A stretch of DNA of 64,000 nt. Source: Streptomyces capillispiralis. GTDB lineage: Bacteria > Actinomycetota > Actinomycetes > Streptomycetales > Streptomycetaceae. How positions within the stretch are numbered: position 1 is the first letter of the stretch; each line of letters starts with the position of its first letter. The stretch lies in NCBI RefSeq assembly GCF_007829875.1, contig NZ_VIWV01000001.1, positions 7,576,001 to 7,640,000 of the forward strand, given 5' to 3'. Shown in pieces: positions 24,994 through 33,650 of this stretch. The position numbers and the translations under genes are program-made. The notes beneath the pieces were generated by a model, which had not been told where the DNA came from, made no database searches, and saw only the letters and a list, made by a program, of their open reading frames with translations.

Positions 24994-25671
24994 TCAGTGC
25001 TGCTGGGGCTTCTGCGGTGCCGCCTCGCTGGGCCGTACGACGACATGGCCCTCACCCTGCAGCTTCAGCTGCACCGCCTCGCCCGATCCGCCGCGCAGCA
25101 TCGAGCCCAGCGACTGCGAACGGTGCAGCGAGGTGGCCAGGCCCGCGGTCCAGCCGACGATCGCGTCCGTGTCCACGAACACCGGCGACTGCGACGACAC
25201 CGGGATGACCAGAGGATTCCCCTCGCACACCAGCCCCAGCCGGCCGTGCCCGCTGAACACGCTGTTGAACAGGCCGCCCCCGGTGACGCCGGCGCCCTTC
25301 ACGGTCGCTATCCGGTACGACAGCGAGGAGTCGAAGCACAGCACGTTGCGGCCGTTGACGGTGAACTCGTCGCCGGGGTCGATCTCGACGACGAAGCAGT
25401 TCTGAGCCTCGTGCGCGAACCAGGCCTCGCCCTGTCCGCGCACCGCCATCAGCGGCAGTCCCTCGCCGGTCACCGCGCGTTTGAGCATGCCGCCCACGCC
25501 CTGCCCCTTGCGCTCGAACTGGAGACTGCCGCGGTAGGCGACCATCGCGCCCTGCCGGGCGAGCATCTCGCCGTCGACCGTGTAACGGAGGCACTTGGCG
25601 TTCTCGACCGTCATGCCCGGCGCCGTGGCGGGCTGCACCATGTGCCGACTGGAAAACAGATCACCCTTCAT
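24994..25671 (-). CDS. AIM24 family protein
   Basis: 225 residues from the ATG at 25671 (MKGDLFSSRHMVQPATAPGM). The pattern is that of the AIM24/TIGR00266 beta-sandwich (MLARQGAMVAYRGSLQFERKG, GGMLKRAVTGEGLPLMAVRGQGEAWFA, FDSSLSYRIATVKGAG, GLFNSVFSGHGRLGLVCEGNPLVI). Mitochondrial Aim24 helps inner-membrane organisation; bacterial roles are unclear. It lies next to a TerD-containing gene; linked use in envelope stress is only a guess. Confidence 0.87.
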   Translation of the reverse strand: MKGDLFSSRHMVQPATAPGMTVENAKCLRYTVDGEMLARQGAMVAYRGSLQFERKGQGVGGMLKRAVTGEGLPLMAVRGQGEAWFAHEAQNCFVVEIDPGDEFTVNGRNVLCFDSSLSYRIATVKGAGVTGGGLFNSVFSGHGRLGLVCEGNPLVIPVSSQSPVFVDTDAIVGWTAGLATSLHRSQSLGSMLRGGSGEAVQLKLQGEGHVVVRPSEAAPQKPQQH

Positions 25672-25736
25672 ACGGGCATCCTCGCCCGGACTCCCGGGCT
25701 CCGCCAGGATCTTTCCGGGACTGCCCCGGATCGCGT

Positions 25737-25759
25737 CGCCGCCCGGGTGCCGGGCGGCG
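25737..25759 (-). terminator. Terminator of the TerD-CAP gene
   Basis: CGCCGCCCGG (25737-25746), loop GTG, CCGGGCGGCG (25750-25759): a 10-bp perfect stem 7 bases past the stop. Confidence 0.65.
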
Positions 25760-25766
25760 GCCGCGC

Positions 25767-27335
25767 TCAGGCACCGAAGAGCTGGGTCCAGTACGTGCCC
25801 GCCCGGCCGCCGCCCGCGAAGCCGACGCCGAGGTGGGTGAAGCCGGGCTTGAGGATGTTGGCGCGGTGACCGGGGCTGTTCATCCATCCCCGTACGACCT
25901 CGGCGGCCGAGCGCTGGCCGCAGGCGATGTTCTCGCCGATCGTCCGTCGCGCGGAGCCCGCGGCCGCGGCCCGGTCCCAGGGCCGGCTCCCGTCGGGCGC
26001 GGTGTGGGAGTAGAAGTCGCGGGCCACCATGTCGGCGCTGTGCGCCTGCGCGGCCGCGGTGAGCAGGGGATCGCGGGACAGGGGCGGCAGTCCGGCGCGG
26101 GCGCGCTCCCGGTTGGTGAGGTCGACGACCTCACCGGCCGTGCGGTCGAGGCCGTCCGGGGTGAGCGGACCGGCCCACAGCGCGGTCCAGTAGGTGTCAC
26201 CGAACCCGCCGCCGCCGGCGCCCGCCAGGGCGGCGTGGGTGAAGGCGGGGTCGCACACGGTACGCCGGGCCGCGTCGTGACGCAGACAGTGGTCGACGAA
26301 CGCGGCGACGGTGAGGGGGCCGGAGACCAGGTGTTCGCCGACGGCGAGGTAGGCGTATCCGGCGGCGGTGACGCGCTGGTGCACGGAGATACCGTCCACG
26401 CCCTCGACGCCGAGGCGTCCGCCCCGCGACATCATGCCGGCGTGCTCCCGGGCGGCGGCGGCCAGCCGCGCGTCATGGGTGACGGGCGGGGAACCGGCCG
26501 CGGCGCGGGCGGAGTTGACCAGGTCGAGGAAGCCGTCCAAGCCGTCCCCGGCGGGCGGTGGGGACACGGGCGGAGGCGGTGCCAGGGGGCGCGGCGGGAC
26601 GGCCGGACGCGGCGGGGGGACGGTGCGCGCGGGCGGGACGGCCGGGCGCGCGGGCGGGGCCACGGCGCCCGGTACGGGCACCCCGCCCGGCGGGTTCGGC
26701 GTGCCGGGTGGTGCCGCCGTGCCTCGCGGGATCCCCGAGCCGGGCGGGACCGTCGCACCTCGTGGCCCCACCGCGCCCGGAGGTGCAACGGCGCCCGGCG
26801 GGACCGTCGCGCCCGCCGGTGCCACCGCACCCGGTGCCGCCCCCGCGGGAGCCGCGCCGTCGTCCTCCACGTCCACGCCGAAGTCCCGGGCGAGTCCGGC
26901 CAGGCCGTCGGCGTACCCCTGGCCCAGTGCGCGCACTTTCCAGCCGTCGCCGCGCCGGTAGATCTCCGCGAGGAGCAGGACGGTCTCCCGCCCGGGACGG
27001 GGCGGGGAGAACCGGGCCAGCGGGCGCCCGCCGGAGGCGACCTGGAGCACCGGGGCGGGCAGGGCGCCCAGCGGGGTGCCCGGGTCGGCGGGGCTGACGG
27101 CGACCGTGACCCGGGTGGCGCCGGGGCGCAGGGCGGGCGGGTCGACGGTGAGCGTGTCACCGCCGAGCCGGGCGCCCGGGGCGGACGGCTGGTTGTAGAA
27201 CACGAAGTCGCCGTCGTCCCGGACCTTCCCGCCGTCGTCCGTGATCAGTGCGGACAGGTCGAACGGCCCGGCCACCCGGACGGTCACCGCACCGCCCGGC
27301 AGGGGCAGGTTGCCGCCGGGGACCAACTCGCTCAT
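25767..27335 (-). CDS. TerD domain fused to two CAP/SCP domains
   Basis: 522 residues from the ATG at 27335 (MSELVPGGNLPLPGG). Residues of about 1-165 are a TerD-type domain (DLSALITDDGGKVRDDGDFVFYNQPS, LLLAEIYRRGDGWKVRALGQGY). A Pro/Ala/Gly linker (about 170-285) with PPG repeats follows, then a first CAP-like domain (about 290-395) with degenerate motifs, and a complete CAP domain (about 400-522: LTNRERARAGLPPL, HSADMVARDFYSHTAPDG, GENIACG, WMNSPGHRANIL, GVGFAGG). No signal peptide or membrane helix is seen, although CAP proteins are usually secreted. TerD proteins bind calcium and serve in stress tolerance. Confidence 0.88.
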   Translation of the reverse strand: MSELVPGGNLPLPGGAVTVRVAGPFDLSALITDDGGKVRDDGDFVFYNQPSAPGARLGGDTLTVDPPALRPGATRVTVAVSPADPGTPLGALPAPVLQVASGGRPLARFSPPRPGRETVLLLAEIYRRGDGWKVRALGQGYADGLAGLARDFGVDVEDDGAAPAGAAPGAVAPAGATVPPGAVAPPGAVGPRGATVPPGSGIPRGTAAPPGTPNPPGGVPVPGAVAPPARPAVPPARTVPPPRPAVPPRPLAPPPPVSPPPAGDGLDGFLDLVNSARAAAGSPPVTHDARLAAAAREHAGMMSRGGRLGVEGVDGISVHQRVTAAGYAYLAVGEHLVSGPLTVAAFVDHCLRHDAARRTVCDPAFTHAALAGAGGGGFGDTYWTALWAGPLTPDGLDRTAGEVVDLTNRERARAGLPPLSRDPLLTAAAQAHSADMVARDFYSHTAPDGSRPWDRAAAAGSARRTIGENIACGQRSAAEVVRGWMNSPGHRANILKPGFTHLGVGFAGGGRAGTYWTQLFGA

Positions 27336-27505
27336 CGCGCCGCCCTGATGTCGTCGTGCACGGATCGGTGGGGGTGTCCGGACAACGACGTGCGGCGGGC
27401 GGGGGTTCCCGCGGCGGGCCCACCGGGGCACTCGGCGGCGCGGTGTCCGCGCCCCATGGGGAACACTGGACCCCGCGGAGCTGACACGACACCGGGAGGA
27501 ACCGC

Positions 27506-28387
27506 ATGACGCGCCCGATCACGGCAGGGATCGACGGAACCGGGGAGAGCCTCGCCGCGCTGGCCTGGGCGGCGAGGGAGGCGGTCCGCCGGGGGCTGCC
27601 GCTGAGGGTGGTGCACGCCTGGCGGTTCGAGGCGCACGACGCCGTGGACGGGGTGGACACGGGGGACAGGGCCACGCAGGAGCGCTGGGTGCGCGAGGCG
27701 GCCGGTGAGGCGGTCCGCGCCGTGCGCGAACGGCACCCGGACCTGCCGGTGGCCGTGGACGTCCTGGAGGGCGACGCCGTGGACACCCTGACCGGTGTCG
27801 CCGCGGAGGCGGAGATGCTGGTGCTCGGCTCGCGCGGACACGGGCGGATCCTGGGCTTCCTGGTCGGTTCGGTCGGCCAGCAGGTGATCGTCGACGCGGA
27901 GCGGCCGGTGGTGTTCGTGCGGGCCGGGGACCGGCCGTCGCACGAGGTCGCCGGGCACGAGATCGTGGTCGGGCAGCAGGGCGGACCGCAGGACAGCGCC
28001 GCCGCGCTCGGCTTCGCCTTCGAGACCGCGGCACGGCGCGGAGCCACCGTGCGCGCCGTGCGGGCCTGGACCCTGCCCCCGGTGTTCGCCTACAGCCCCG
28101 CGTCGCTCCAGCTCCTCGACGAGGCGGGGGGCCTGGAGCCGTACGAGCGCAAGGGGCTGGCGGCCGCGCTCGCGCCCTGGCGGGAGCGCTACCCGGACGT
28201 GCACGTCGTCGAGCACGTGGAGATGGGCAGCGCCGGCCAGGTGCTGCTGTCGGTGGCGGGCACAGCCCAGCTGATGGTGGTCGGCCGCCGCGCCCACCGC
28301 ACGGCCGTCGGCGCCCGGATCGGCTCGGTGGCGCACGGCGTCCTGCACCACGCGGACTGCCCGGTGGCGGTCGTGCCGCCCGCCTGA
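27506..28387 (+). CDS. Universal stress protein with two Usp domains
   Basis: 293 residues, ATG at 27506 with GGGAGG upstream. Two Usp modules: residues of about 4-140, ending LVLGSRGHGRILGFLVGSVGQQVIVDAERPVVFV (the ATP-binding G-x2-G-x9-GS pattern), and 150-290, ending MVVGRRAHRTAVGARIGSVAHGVLHHADCPVAVV. Such tandem Usps bind ATP and are induced in dormancy or stress. It is divergent from the TerD-CAP gene and convergent with the DUF4032 gene, only 13 bases away. Confidence 0.92.
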   Translation: MTRPITAGIDGTGESLAALAWAAREAVRRGLPLRVVHAWRFEAHDAVDGVDTGDRATQERWVREAAGEAVRAVRERHPDLPVAVDVLEGDAVDTLTGVAAEAEMLVLGSRGHGRILGFLVGSVGQQVIVDAERPVVFVRAGDRPSHEVAGHEIVVGQQGGPQDSAAALGFAFETAARRGATVRAVRAWTLPPVFAYSPASLQLLDEAGGLEPYERKGLAAALAPWRERYPDVHVVEHVEMGSAGQVLLSVAGTAQLMVVGRRAHRTAVGARIGSVAHGVLHHADCPVAVVPPA

Positions 28388-28400
28388 GCGAACCGCCGGC

Positions 28401-29633
28401 TCAGTCGTCGGTCGGCCGCAGGGTGGTCCGCGCCTTCGGGAGGATGTTCCTGATGTAGTCCTCGACGGCCGTGTCGAGGCCGATGTCGTGCTGCGCCCGC
28501 TCGGACAGGTACCAGCGGTGCTCCAGGAGTTCGTGGTAGATCTCCGCGGGGTCCATCGGGCCGCGCAGCTCCGGCGGCACCGACCGCACGGTGGGCCGGA
28601 ACACCTCGCGCACCCAGCGGTGCGCGAGGACCTCGGGACGGGCGCCGAGGGGGTCGCCCGGGGCGTAGTCGTCCTGGGTGGCCATCCAGCTCTCCAGGTC
28701 GTTCAGCAGCCGCCTGGCCTGGTTCTCCTCGGTGTCCAGGCCGGTCAGGCGCAGCAGTTGCCGCTGGTGGTGGCCGGCGTCGACGACCTTGGGCACGAAG
28801 GTGACCGTGTCACCGTTGGAGGCGTGCTCGATCTGCATCTCGGCCACGTCGAAGCCGAGGTCGTTGAGGCGGCGGATGCGGCGCTCGATGTAGTGGTACT
28901 TGCCCGCCGGGTAGACGGAGGTGCGGGTCAGCTCCTGCCACAGGCCCTGGTAGCGGGCGCAGATCTCGGTGCCGAAGTCGACCGGGTCGACGGAGGGGTG
29001 CAGCGCCCCGGACGCCTCCAGGTCGAGCAGTTCGCCGCTGATGTTGACGCGGGCCAGATCGAGGTCGTACTCCCGCTGTCCGACGCTCAGTTCGGGGTGC
29101 AGGTCGCCGGTCTCGGCGTCCACGAGGTAGGCGGCGTAGGCGCCCGCGTCCCGCCGGAACAGGGTGTTGGACAGCGAGCAGTCGCCCCACGCGAACCCGG
29201 CGAGGTGCAGCCGGACCAGGAGCACGGCCAGCGCGTCCATCAGCCGGTGCATCGTCGCCGGGCGCATCGTCGTCTCGAACATCGACCGGTACGGCATCGA
29301 GCCGCCCAGGTGCCGGGTGATCAGCACGCTCTCCAGGGGCTCCCCGGCGGTGTCGGTGCGGCCGGTGACCACGGCGAGCGGGTCCACTGCCGGGATGCCG
29401 ATGCGGTCCAGGTCGCGCAGCAGTTCGTACTCGCGCAGCGCGGGCCGCTGGGCGAGCTCCTTCACCGCGATCACCTCGTCGCCGGCGCGCGCGTAGCGCA
29501 CCACGTGCCGGGAGATGCCGCGCGGCAGCGGCACCAGGTACCGCTCCGGCCACTCCTCCAGCGGCAGGTGCCACGGCAGTTCCAACAGGAGCGCGGGGTG
29601 CTCCGGGTTGGTGGCGTTGATCTGCAGTGCCAT
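28401..29633 (-). CDS. DUF4032 protein with a kinase-like N-terminal lobe
   Basis: 410 residues. The N-terminal half looks like a lipopolysaccharide-kinase/protein-kinase fold with intact residues: VIAVKEL (ATP Lys), FAWGDCSLSNTLF (catalytic loop with Asp and Asn), and YLVDAETGD (DFG-like acidic site). The C-terminal half is DUF4032 (LTRTSVYPAGKYHYIERRIRRLNDLGFDVAEMQ, HHQRQLLRLTGLDTEENQARRLLNDLESW). The substrate is unknown. The ATG at 29633 lies in a region without a clear strong ribosome site. Confidence 0.85.
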   Translation of the reverse strand: MALQINATNPEHPALLLELPWHLPLEEWPERYLVPLPRGISRHVVRYARAGDEVIAVKELAQRPALREYELLRDLDRIGIPAVDPLAVVTGRTDTAGEPLESVLITRHLGGSMPYRSMFETTMRPATMHRLMDALAVLLVRLHLAGFAWGDCSLSNTLFRRDAGAYAAYLVDAETGDLHPELSVGQREYDLDLARVNISGELLDLEASGALHPSVDPVDFGTEICARYQGLWQELTRTSVYPAGKYHYIERRIRRLNDLGFDVAEMQIEHASNGDTVTFVPKVVDAGHHQRQLLRLTGLDTEENQARRLLNDLESWMATQDDYAPGDPLGARPEVLAHRWVREVFRPTVRSVPPELRGPMDPAEIYHELLEHRWYLSERAQHDIGLDTAVEDYIRNILPKARTTLRPTDD

Positions 29634-29674
29634 GGCTGGGGTGTCCTCGTCTCGTGGGCGGTCCTCACCTCACC

Positions 29675-30421
29675 CTATTGCGCCCGCTCCCGCGCCAGCC
29701 GTGCCGCGTCCTCCACGGAGCCCTCGTGCAGCGGGCCGTGGCCGGGCAGCAGCAGGTCGCCGTCCAGCTTCGCCAGCACGTCCAGCGCGTCCACGGCGGC
29801 CGCCCGCTCGTGGTGGAACATGTCCGGCAGGAGCTGCGGCCCCCGGACGCGGGAGGTGGGGTGACCGCTCACCAGGGCGTCGCCCGAGACGACCGCGCCG
29901 ACGCCGGGGAGGTGGAAGGCGCAGTGTCCGTCGGTGTGCCCGGGGGTGGGCACCGGCACCGGCCGGCCGGGCAGGTCCAGCGGACCCGGCGCCGGGAACG
30001 GCTCGGGACCGGTGACCGCCGCATCGGCCGTCCCGCCGGCGCGCAGGGCGTGCACCGCCCAGGGCACCACACCGGGGCGCCAGGCGTTGCGCAGCACCCG
30101 GCCGACACCCACCTGGTGCAGGAAGTCGCGCCGCGCGTGCGGCACTTCGGCCTCGTGGGTGTAGACGGGGGTGCCGTGCGCCGCACGCAGGTACTGGGCG
30201 GAGCCCAGGTGGTCGTTGTGCGCGTGGGTGATCAGCACGGCCGTCACCGCCTCCGGTGAACTCCCCACCTGCGCCAGCGAGTCGAGCAGCCGCTCGCGGT
30301 CGCCGGGGTAACCGGTGTCGATGAGCGTGACGGCGTCCCCCTCGGTGAGGATCACCCAGTTGGTGCTCGGGCCCCGCACCAGATGGGTGCCGTCCGCGAC
30401 CTGGCGCACTGCTGCTCGCAT
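29675..30421 (-). CDS. MBL-fold metallo-hydrolase
   Basis: 248 residues. The zinc motif HAHNDHLG near residue 78 is complete, with VTLIDTGYPGD before it, a later PTPGHTDGHCAF, VVSGDALV and LLPGHGPL supplying the remaining ligands. It is similar to small glyoxalase II-like or quorum-quenching-like hydrolases; the substrate is unknown. It is on the same strand as DUF4032, 41 bases upstream of it, so they may be co-transcribed. Confidence 0.9.
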   Translation of the reverse strand: MRAAVRQVADGTHLVRGPSTNWVILTEGDAVTLIDTGYPGDRERLLDSLAQVGSSPEAVTAVLITHAHNDHLGSAQYLRAAHGTPVYTHEAEVPHARRDFLHQVGVGRVLRNAWRPGVVPWAVHALRAGGTADAAVTGPEPFPAPGPLDLPGRPVPVPTPGHTDGHCAFHLPGVGAVVSGDALVSGHPTSRVRGPQLLPDMFHHERAAAVDALDVLAKLDGDLLLPGHGPLHEGSVEDAARLARERAQ

Positions 30422-30563
30422 GATCGTCCCGCGTTCCGTCGTTCCGTCGTCGTCCTGGTCCGGCGGGAAAAGGAAAGCAGATCACCGCGCGGGCGCGCAC
30501 GGCGGGCCGGTACGCGCGTTCGTCCGTGCGGCCGGGGCGCGGGACGGCGGTTCGGTCCCCGTC

Positions 30564-31202
30564 TCAGTTCACGTCGTGCGGGCGGAACTGGACGCTGATC
30601 CGGGGGCCGGTGGCGCGGCTGCTCTTGGGCACGGCGTGCTCCCAGGTGCGCTGGCAGGAGCCGCCCATCACGATGAGGTCGCCGTGGCCCAGCGGCCGGC
30701 GCACGGTGTCTCCGCCGCCCACGGGCCGCAGCAGCAGATCACGGGGCGCCCCCACGGAGAGGATGGCGACCATGGTGTCCTCGCGCGCGCCCCGACCGAT
30801 CCGGTCGCCGTGCCAGGCGACGCTGTCGCGGCCGTCGCGGTAGTAGCACAGCCCTGCCGTGGCGAACGGCTCGCCCAGTTCGCCGGCGTAGTGCGCGCTG
30901 AGCGCCGCCCGGGCCTCGGCCAGCACCGGGTGCGGCAGCGGGTCGTCGGCGCGGTAGTACGACAGCAGCCGGGGCACGTCCACGAGCTGGTCGTACATCT
31001 GGCGCCGCTCCGCCCGCCACGGGACCCGCGCGGCCAGGTGCGCGAAGAGCGCGTCGGACCCGTGGAGCCAGCCCGGCAGGACGTCGATCCAGGCGCCGCG
31101 GCCGAGCCCGGTGCGGCGCACCCCGTCGAGCGGGCCGAGCCGCAGCTCGTCGTCCTGGTCGAAGAGGGATCCCTGGAGCGCCGGCGGGTGGTGCGTGGTC
31201 AT
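30564..31202 (-). CDS. alkB: AlkB-family 2-oxoglutarate/Fe(II) dioxygenase
   Basis: 212 residues. Oxidative demethylase for alkylated bases (1-methyladenine, 3-methylcytosine). Fe ligands: the HxD in VAWHGDRIG and His in TWEHAVPK; 2-oxoglutarate is held by the Arg in GPRISVQFRPHD. LCYYRDGRDSVAWH is the typical approach to the active site. A LexA-box-like sequence lies 20-36 bases before the start. It is divergent from the TetR gene. Confidence 0.92.
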   Translation of the reverse strand: MTTHHPPALQGSLFDQDDELRLGPLDGVRRTGLGRGAWIDVLPGWLHGSDALFAHLAARVPWRAERRQMYDQLVDVPRLLSYYRADDPLPHPVLAEARAALSAHYAGELGEPFATAGLCYYRDGRDSVAWHGDRIGRGAREDTMVAILSVGAPRDLLLRPVGGGDTVRRPLGHGDLIVMGGSCQRTWEHAVPKSSRATGPRISVQFRPHDVN

Positions 31203-31222
31203 GCAACCAGCGTACCCCTCAT

Positions 31223-31238
31223 TCGAAAATATGTTCTA
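31223..31238 (-). promoter_or_regulatory. LexA (SOS) box-like site upstream of alkB
   Basis: TCGAAAATATGTTCTA differs at two positions from the actinobacterial SOS box TCGAACATATGTTCGA and keeps the ATAT centre. It lies 21 bases upstream of the alkB start, where bound LexA would block transcription. Confidence 0.6.
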
Positions 31239-31274
31239 GACCGGTGCGGCGGGCGACTGCCCGCCGCACGGCCC

Positions 31275-31312
31275 TATCCGATACACCGGTGTATCGGATA
31301 CGTTCCCGTATC
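31275..31312. promoter_or_regulatory. TetR operators: 26-bp perfect palindrome plus overlapping dyad
   Basis: TATCCGATACACC (31275-31287) is followed directly by its exact complement (31288-31300). Overlapping this, GATACG (31297-31302), 4 bases, CGTATC (31307-31312) forms a second dyad. Both share the GATAC half-site and lie 18-55 bases before the TetR start, typical of an autorepressed TetR promoter. Confidence 0.8.
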
Positions 31313-31329
31313 GAACGAGGGAGCGGACC

Positions 31330-31932
31330 TTGACGGTGGGCGGTACGGCCGGGCGCGTCACCAGGCGCCGGGCGCACACGCGCGCGAACCTCCTGCGAGC
31401 GGCGTTCGGGGTCTTCGCCGCCAAGGGCTTCGGGCACGTCTCGATCGAGGAGATCTGCGAGGCCGCCGGCTACACCCGGGGTGCCTTCTACTCCAACTTC
31501 GCCGGCCTGGACGAGCTGTTCTTCGCCCTGTACGCGGAGCGCGCCGAACTCATCGCGGACCAGGTCACCGCCGCGCTCGCCCAGGACGGGCCGGGCCTCG
31601 ACGTGCCCGCCGCCGTCGACCGCGTCACCGAGGTGCTGCTGCTCGACCGTGACTGGCTGCTGGTCAAGACCGACTTCCTGGTGCACGCCGCCCGCGACCC
31701 GGACGTGGCGCGCGGCCTGCTGGAACACCGGGCGCGGCTGCGGGGCGCCATCGCCGACCGGCTGGCCCGCGCCCACACCGCACTGCCCGCCGTGCTCGGC
31801 GACGCCGAGGGCGCCGCGCACGCCGTGGTCGCCGCCTACGACGGCGTCACCACCCAACTCCTGCTGGACCGGGACGTCGTACGCGCCCGGGCCTGGCTGA
31901 AACAACTGCTGACCGCGCTGCTCACCGGATGA
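31330..31932 (+). CDS. TetR-family transcriptional regulator
   Basis: 200 residues from the TTG at 31330 (GAGGGAG, 6-base spacing); a GTG at 31336 is the alternative. The N-terminal helix-turn-helix is clear: RRRAHTRANLLRAAFGVFAAKGFGHVSIEEICEAAGYTRGAFYSNFAGLDELFFAL (segments). The C-terminal ligand domain is unassigned. It is followed without a gap by a flavin dehydrogenase (their ends overlap or are separated by 17 bases depending on the start), so both are probably one operon repressed by this protein through the palindrome at 31275-31300. Confidence 0.92.
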   Translation: MTVGGTAGRVTRRRAHTRANLLRAAFGVFAAKGFGHVSIEEICEAAGYTRGAFYSNFAGLDELFFALYAERAELIADQVTAALAQDGPGLDVPAAVDRVTEVLLLDRDWLLVKTDFLVHAARDPDVARGLLEHRARLRGAIADRLARAHTALPAVLGDAEGAAHAVVAAYDGVTTQLLLDRDVVRARAWLKQLLTALLTG

Positions 31933-31949
31933 AGGAAGGGACGGTCGCC

Positions 31950-33623
31950 ATGGATGCCGACGTCATCGTCGTCGGAGCGGGCCTCGCGGGCCTGGTCGCG
32001 GCCCACGAACTGACCAGCAGGGGCCGCAGGGTCGCCCTGGTCGACCAGGAGAACGCCGCCAACCTCGGCGGCCAGGCCTTCTGGTCCTTCGGCGGGCTGT
32101 TCCTGGTGGGCTCACCGGAACAGCGGCGCCTGGGCATCAAGGACTCCTTCGACCTCGCCTGGAGCGACTGGCGGGGCAGTGCGGGCTTCGACCGGCTCGA
32201 CGACGAGGACTCCTGGGCGGTGAAATGGGCGCGCGCCTACGTCGCCTGGGCGGCGGGGGAGAAGCGCTCCTGGCTGACCGGCCACGGCATCACCTTTCTG
32301 CCCACCGTCGGCTGGGCCGAGCGCGGCGACCTGCGCGCGGACGGCCACGGCAACACCGTGCCCCGCTTCCACATCGCCTGGGGCACCGGGACCGGCGTCG
32401 TCGACCCCTTCGTCCGGTACGCCCGGCAGGCCTCGCGCGACGGACTGCTCACCTTCCACCACCGCCACCGCGTCGACGAACTGGTCGTCGAGGGCGGCAC
32501 CGCGCGCGGTGTCCGGGGCACCGTGCTCGGCCCCGACGACTCACCGCGCGGGGTCGCCTCCCACCGCGAGGCGATCGGCGCGTTCGAACTCACCGCCCAG
32601 GCCGTGATCGTCACCAGCGGCGGCATCGGCGCCGACCACGACATCGTCCGCCGGTACTGGCCCGAGCGGCTGGGCACCCCGCCGCGCCAGATGGTCACCG
32701 GGGTCCCGGCCTACGTCGACGGCCGGATGCTGGACATCAGCGCCCGCGCGGGCGCGCGGCTGGTCAACCGGGACCGCATGTGGCACTACACCGAGGGCCT
32801 GCGCAACTGGGACCCGGTCTGGCCGGGGCACGGCATCCGCATCCTGCCCGGACCGTCCCCGATGTGGTTCGACGCCCTCGGCCGCCGGCTGCCCGAGCCC
32901 TGTCTGCCCGGCTACGACACCCTCGGCACGCTGCGGCACCTGCGCACCACCGAGGACCTCGCCGGGCACGACCACTCCTGGTTCGTCCTCACCCAGAGGA
33001 TCATCGAGAAGGAGTTCGCGCTGTCGGGCTCCGAGCAGAACCCCGACATCACCGCCAAGGACCGGGGCGCGTTCCTGCGCGAACGCGTGCTGGGCAAGGG
33101 CGCCCCCGGGCCGGTGGAGGCGTTCCTGCGCAAGGGCGCGGACTTCGTGACCGCCCCCACCGTGGAACAGCTCGTCGACAGGATGAACGGCCTCACCGAC
33201 GAGCCCCTGCTCGACGCGGCCGTCGTACGGCGCCAGATCGAGGCCCGTGACCGGCAGCTGGCCCACTCCTTCAGCAAGGACGCCCAGGTGCAGGGAATCC
33301 GCAACGCCCGCCGCTACCTCGGCGACCGCCTCAGCCGCGTCGCCACCCCGCACCGCCTCCTCGACCCGGCGGCCGGCCCGCTGATCGGCGTCAAACTGCA
33401 CATCCTCACCCGCAAGACGCTCGGCGGCATCCAGACCGACCTCGACTCCCGGGCGCTGGGCACCGACGGGCAGCCGGTCGAGGGGCTGTACGCGGCGGGC
33501 GAGGTCGCGGGCTTCGGCGGCGGCGGTGTCCACGGCTACAACGCCCTGGAAGGCACCTTCCTCGGCGGCTGCCTCTTCTCGGGCCGGGCGGCGGGCCGGG
33601 CGGCGGCGGAACAGACGGGCTGA
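31950..33623 (+). CDS. FAD-binding dehydrogenase (KstD/fumarate-reductase-like)
   Basis: 557 residues from the ATG at 31950, after AAGGAAGGGA; an ATG at 31929 overlaps the TetR stop but adds seven unsupported residues. N-terminal dinucleotide motif VIVVGAGLAGLVAAHEL, then LVDQENAANLGGQAFWSFGGLF, and a C-terminal flavin motif GLYAAGEVAGFGGGGVHGYNALEGTFLGGCLFSGRAAG. This is the COG3573-type FAD-binding dehydrogenase family, related to 3-ketosteroid dehydrogenases. The substrate is unknown; TetR control suggests induction by a lipophilic compound. Confidence 0.9.
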   Translation: MDADVIVVGAGLAGLVAAHELTSRGRRVALVDQENAANLGGQAFWSFGGLFLVGSPEQRRLGIKDSFDLAWSDWRGSAGFDRLDDEDSWAVKWARAYVAWAAGEKRSWLTGHGITFLPTVGWAERGDLRADGHGNTVPRFHIAWGTGTGVVDPFVRYARQASRDGLLTFHHRHRVDELVVEGGTARGVRGTVLGPDDSPRGVASHREAIGAFELTAQAVIVTSGGIGADHDIVRRYWPERLGTPPRQMVTGVPAYVDGRMLDISARAGARLVNRDRMWHYTEGLRNWDPVWPGHGIRILPGPSPMWFDALGRRLPEPCLPGYDTLGTLRHLRTTEDLAGHDHSWFVLTQRIIEKEFALSGSEQNPDITAKDRGAFLRERVLGKGAPGPVEAFLRKGADFVTAPTVEQLVDRMNGLTDEPLLDAAVVRRQIEARDRQLAHSFSKDAQVQGIRNARRYLGDRLSRVATPHRLLDPAAGPLIGVKLHILTRKTLGGIQTDLDSRALGTDGQPVEGLYAAGEVAGFGGGGVHGYNALEGTFLGGCLFSGRAAGRAAAEQTG

Positions 33624-33650
33624 GAACACCCGGGAGGCAGCGGCCCGTCT
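33613..33650. terminator. Possible bidirectional hairpin between convergent genes
   Basis: AGACGGGC (33613-33620) pairs with GCCCGTCT (33643-33650) across a 22-base loop. It spans the stop of the dehydrogenase and touches the stop of the DUF488 gene on the other strand. Confidence 0.4.

Noticed and set aside
31212..31217. GGGTAC on the minus strand just before alkB as a SigB-type promoter
   Set aside because: No GNNT at 14-16 bases, and it lies only 9 bases from the start codon.
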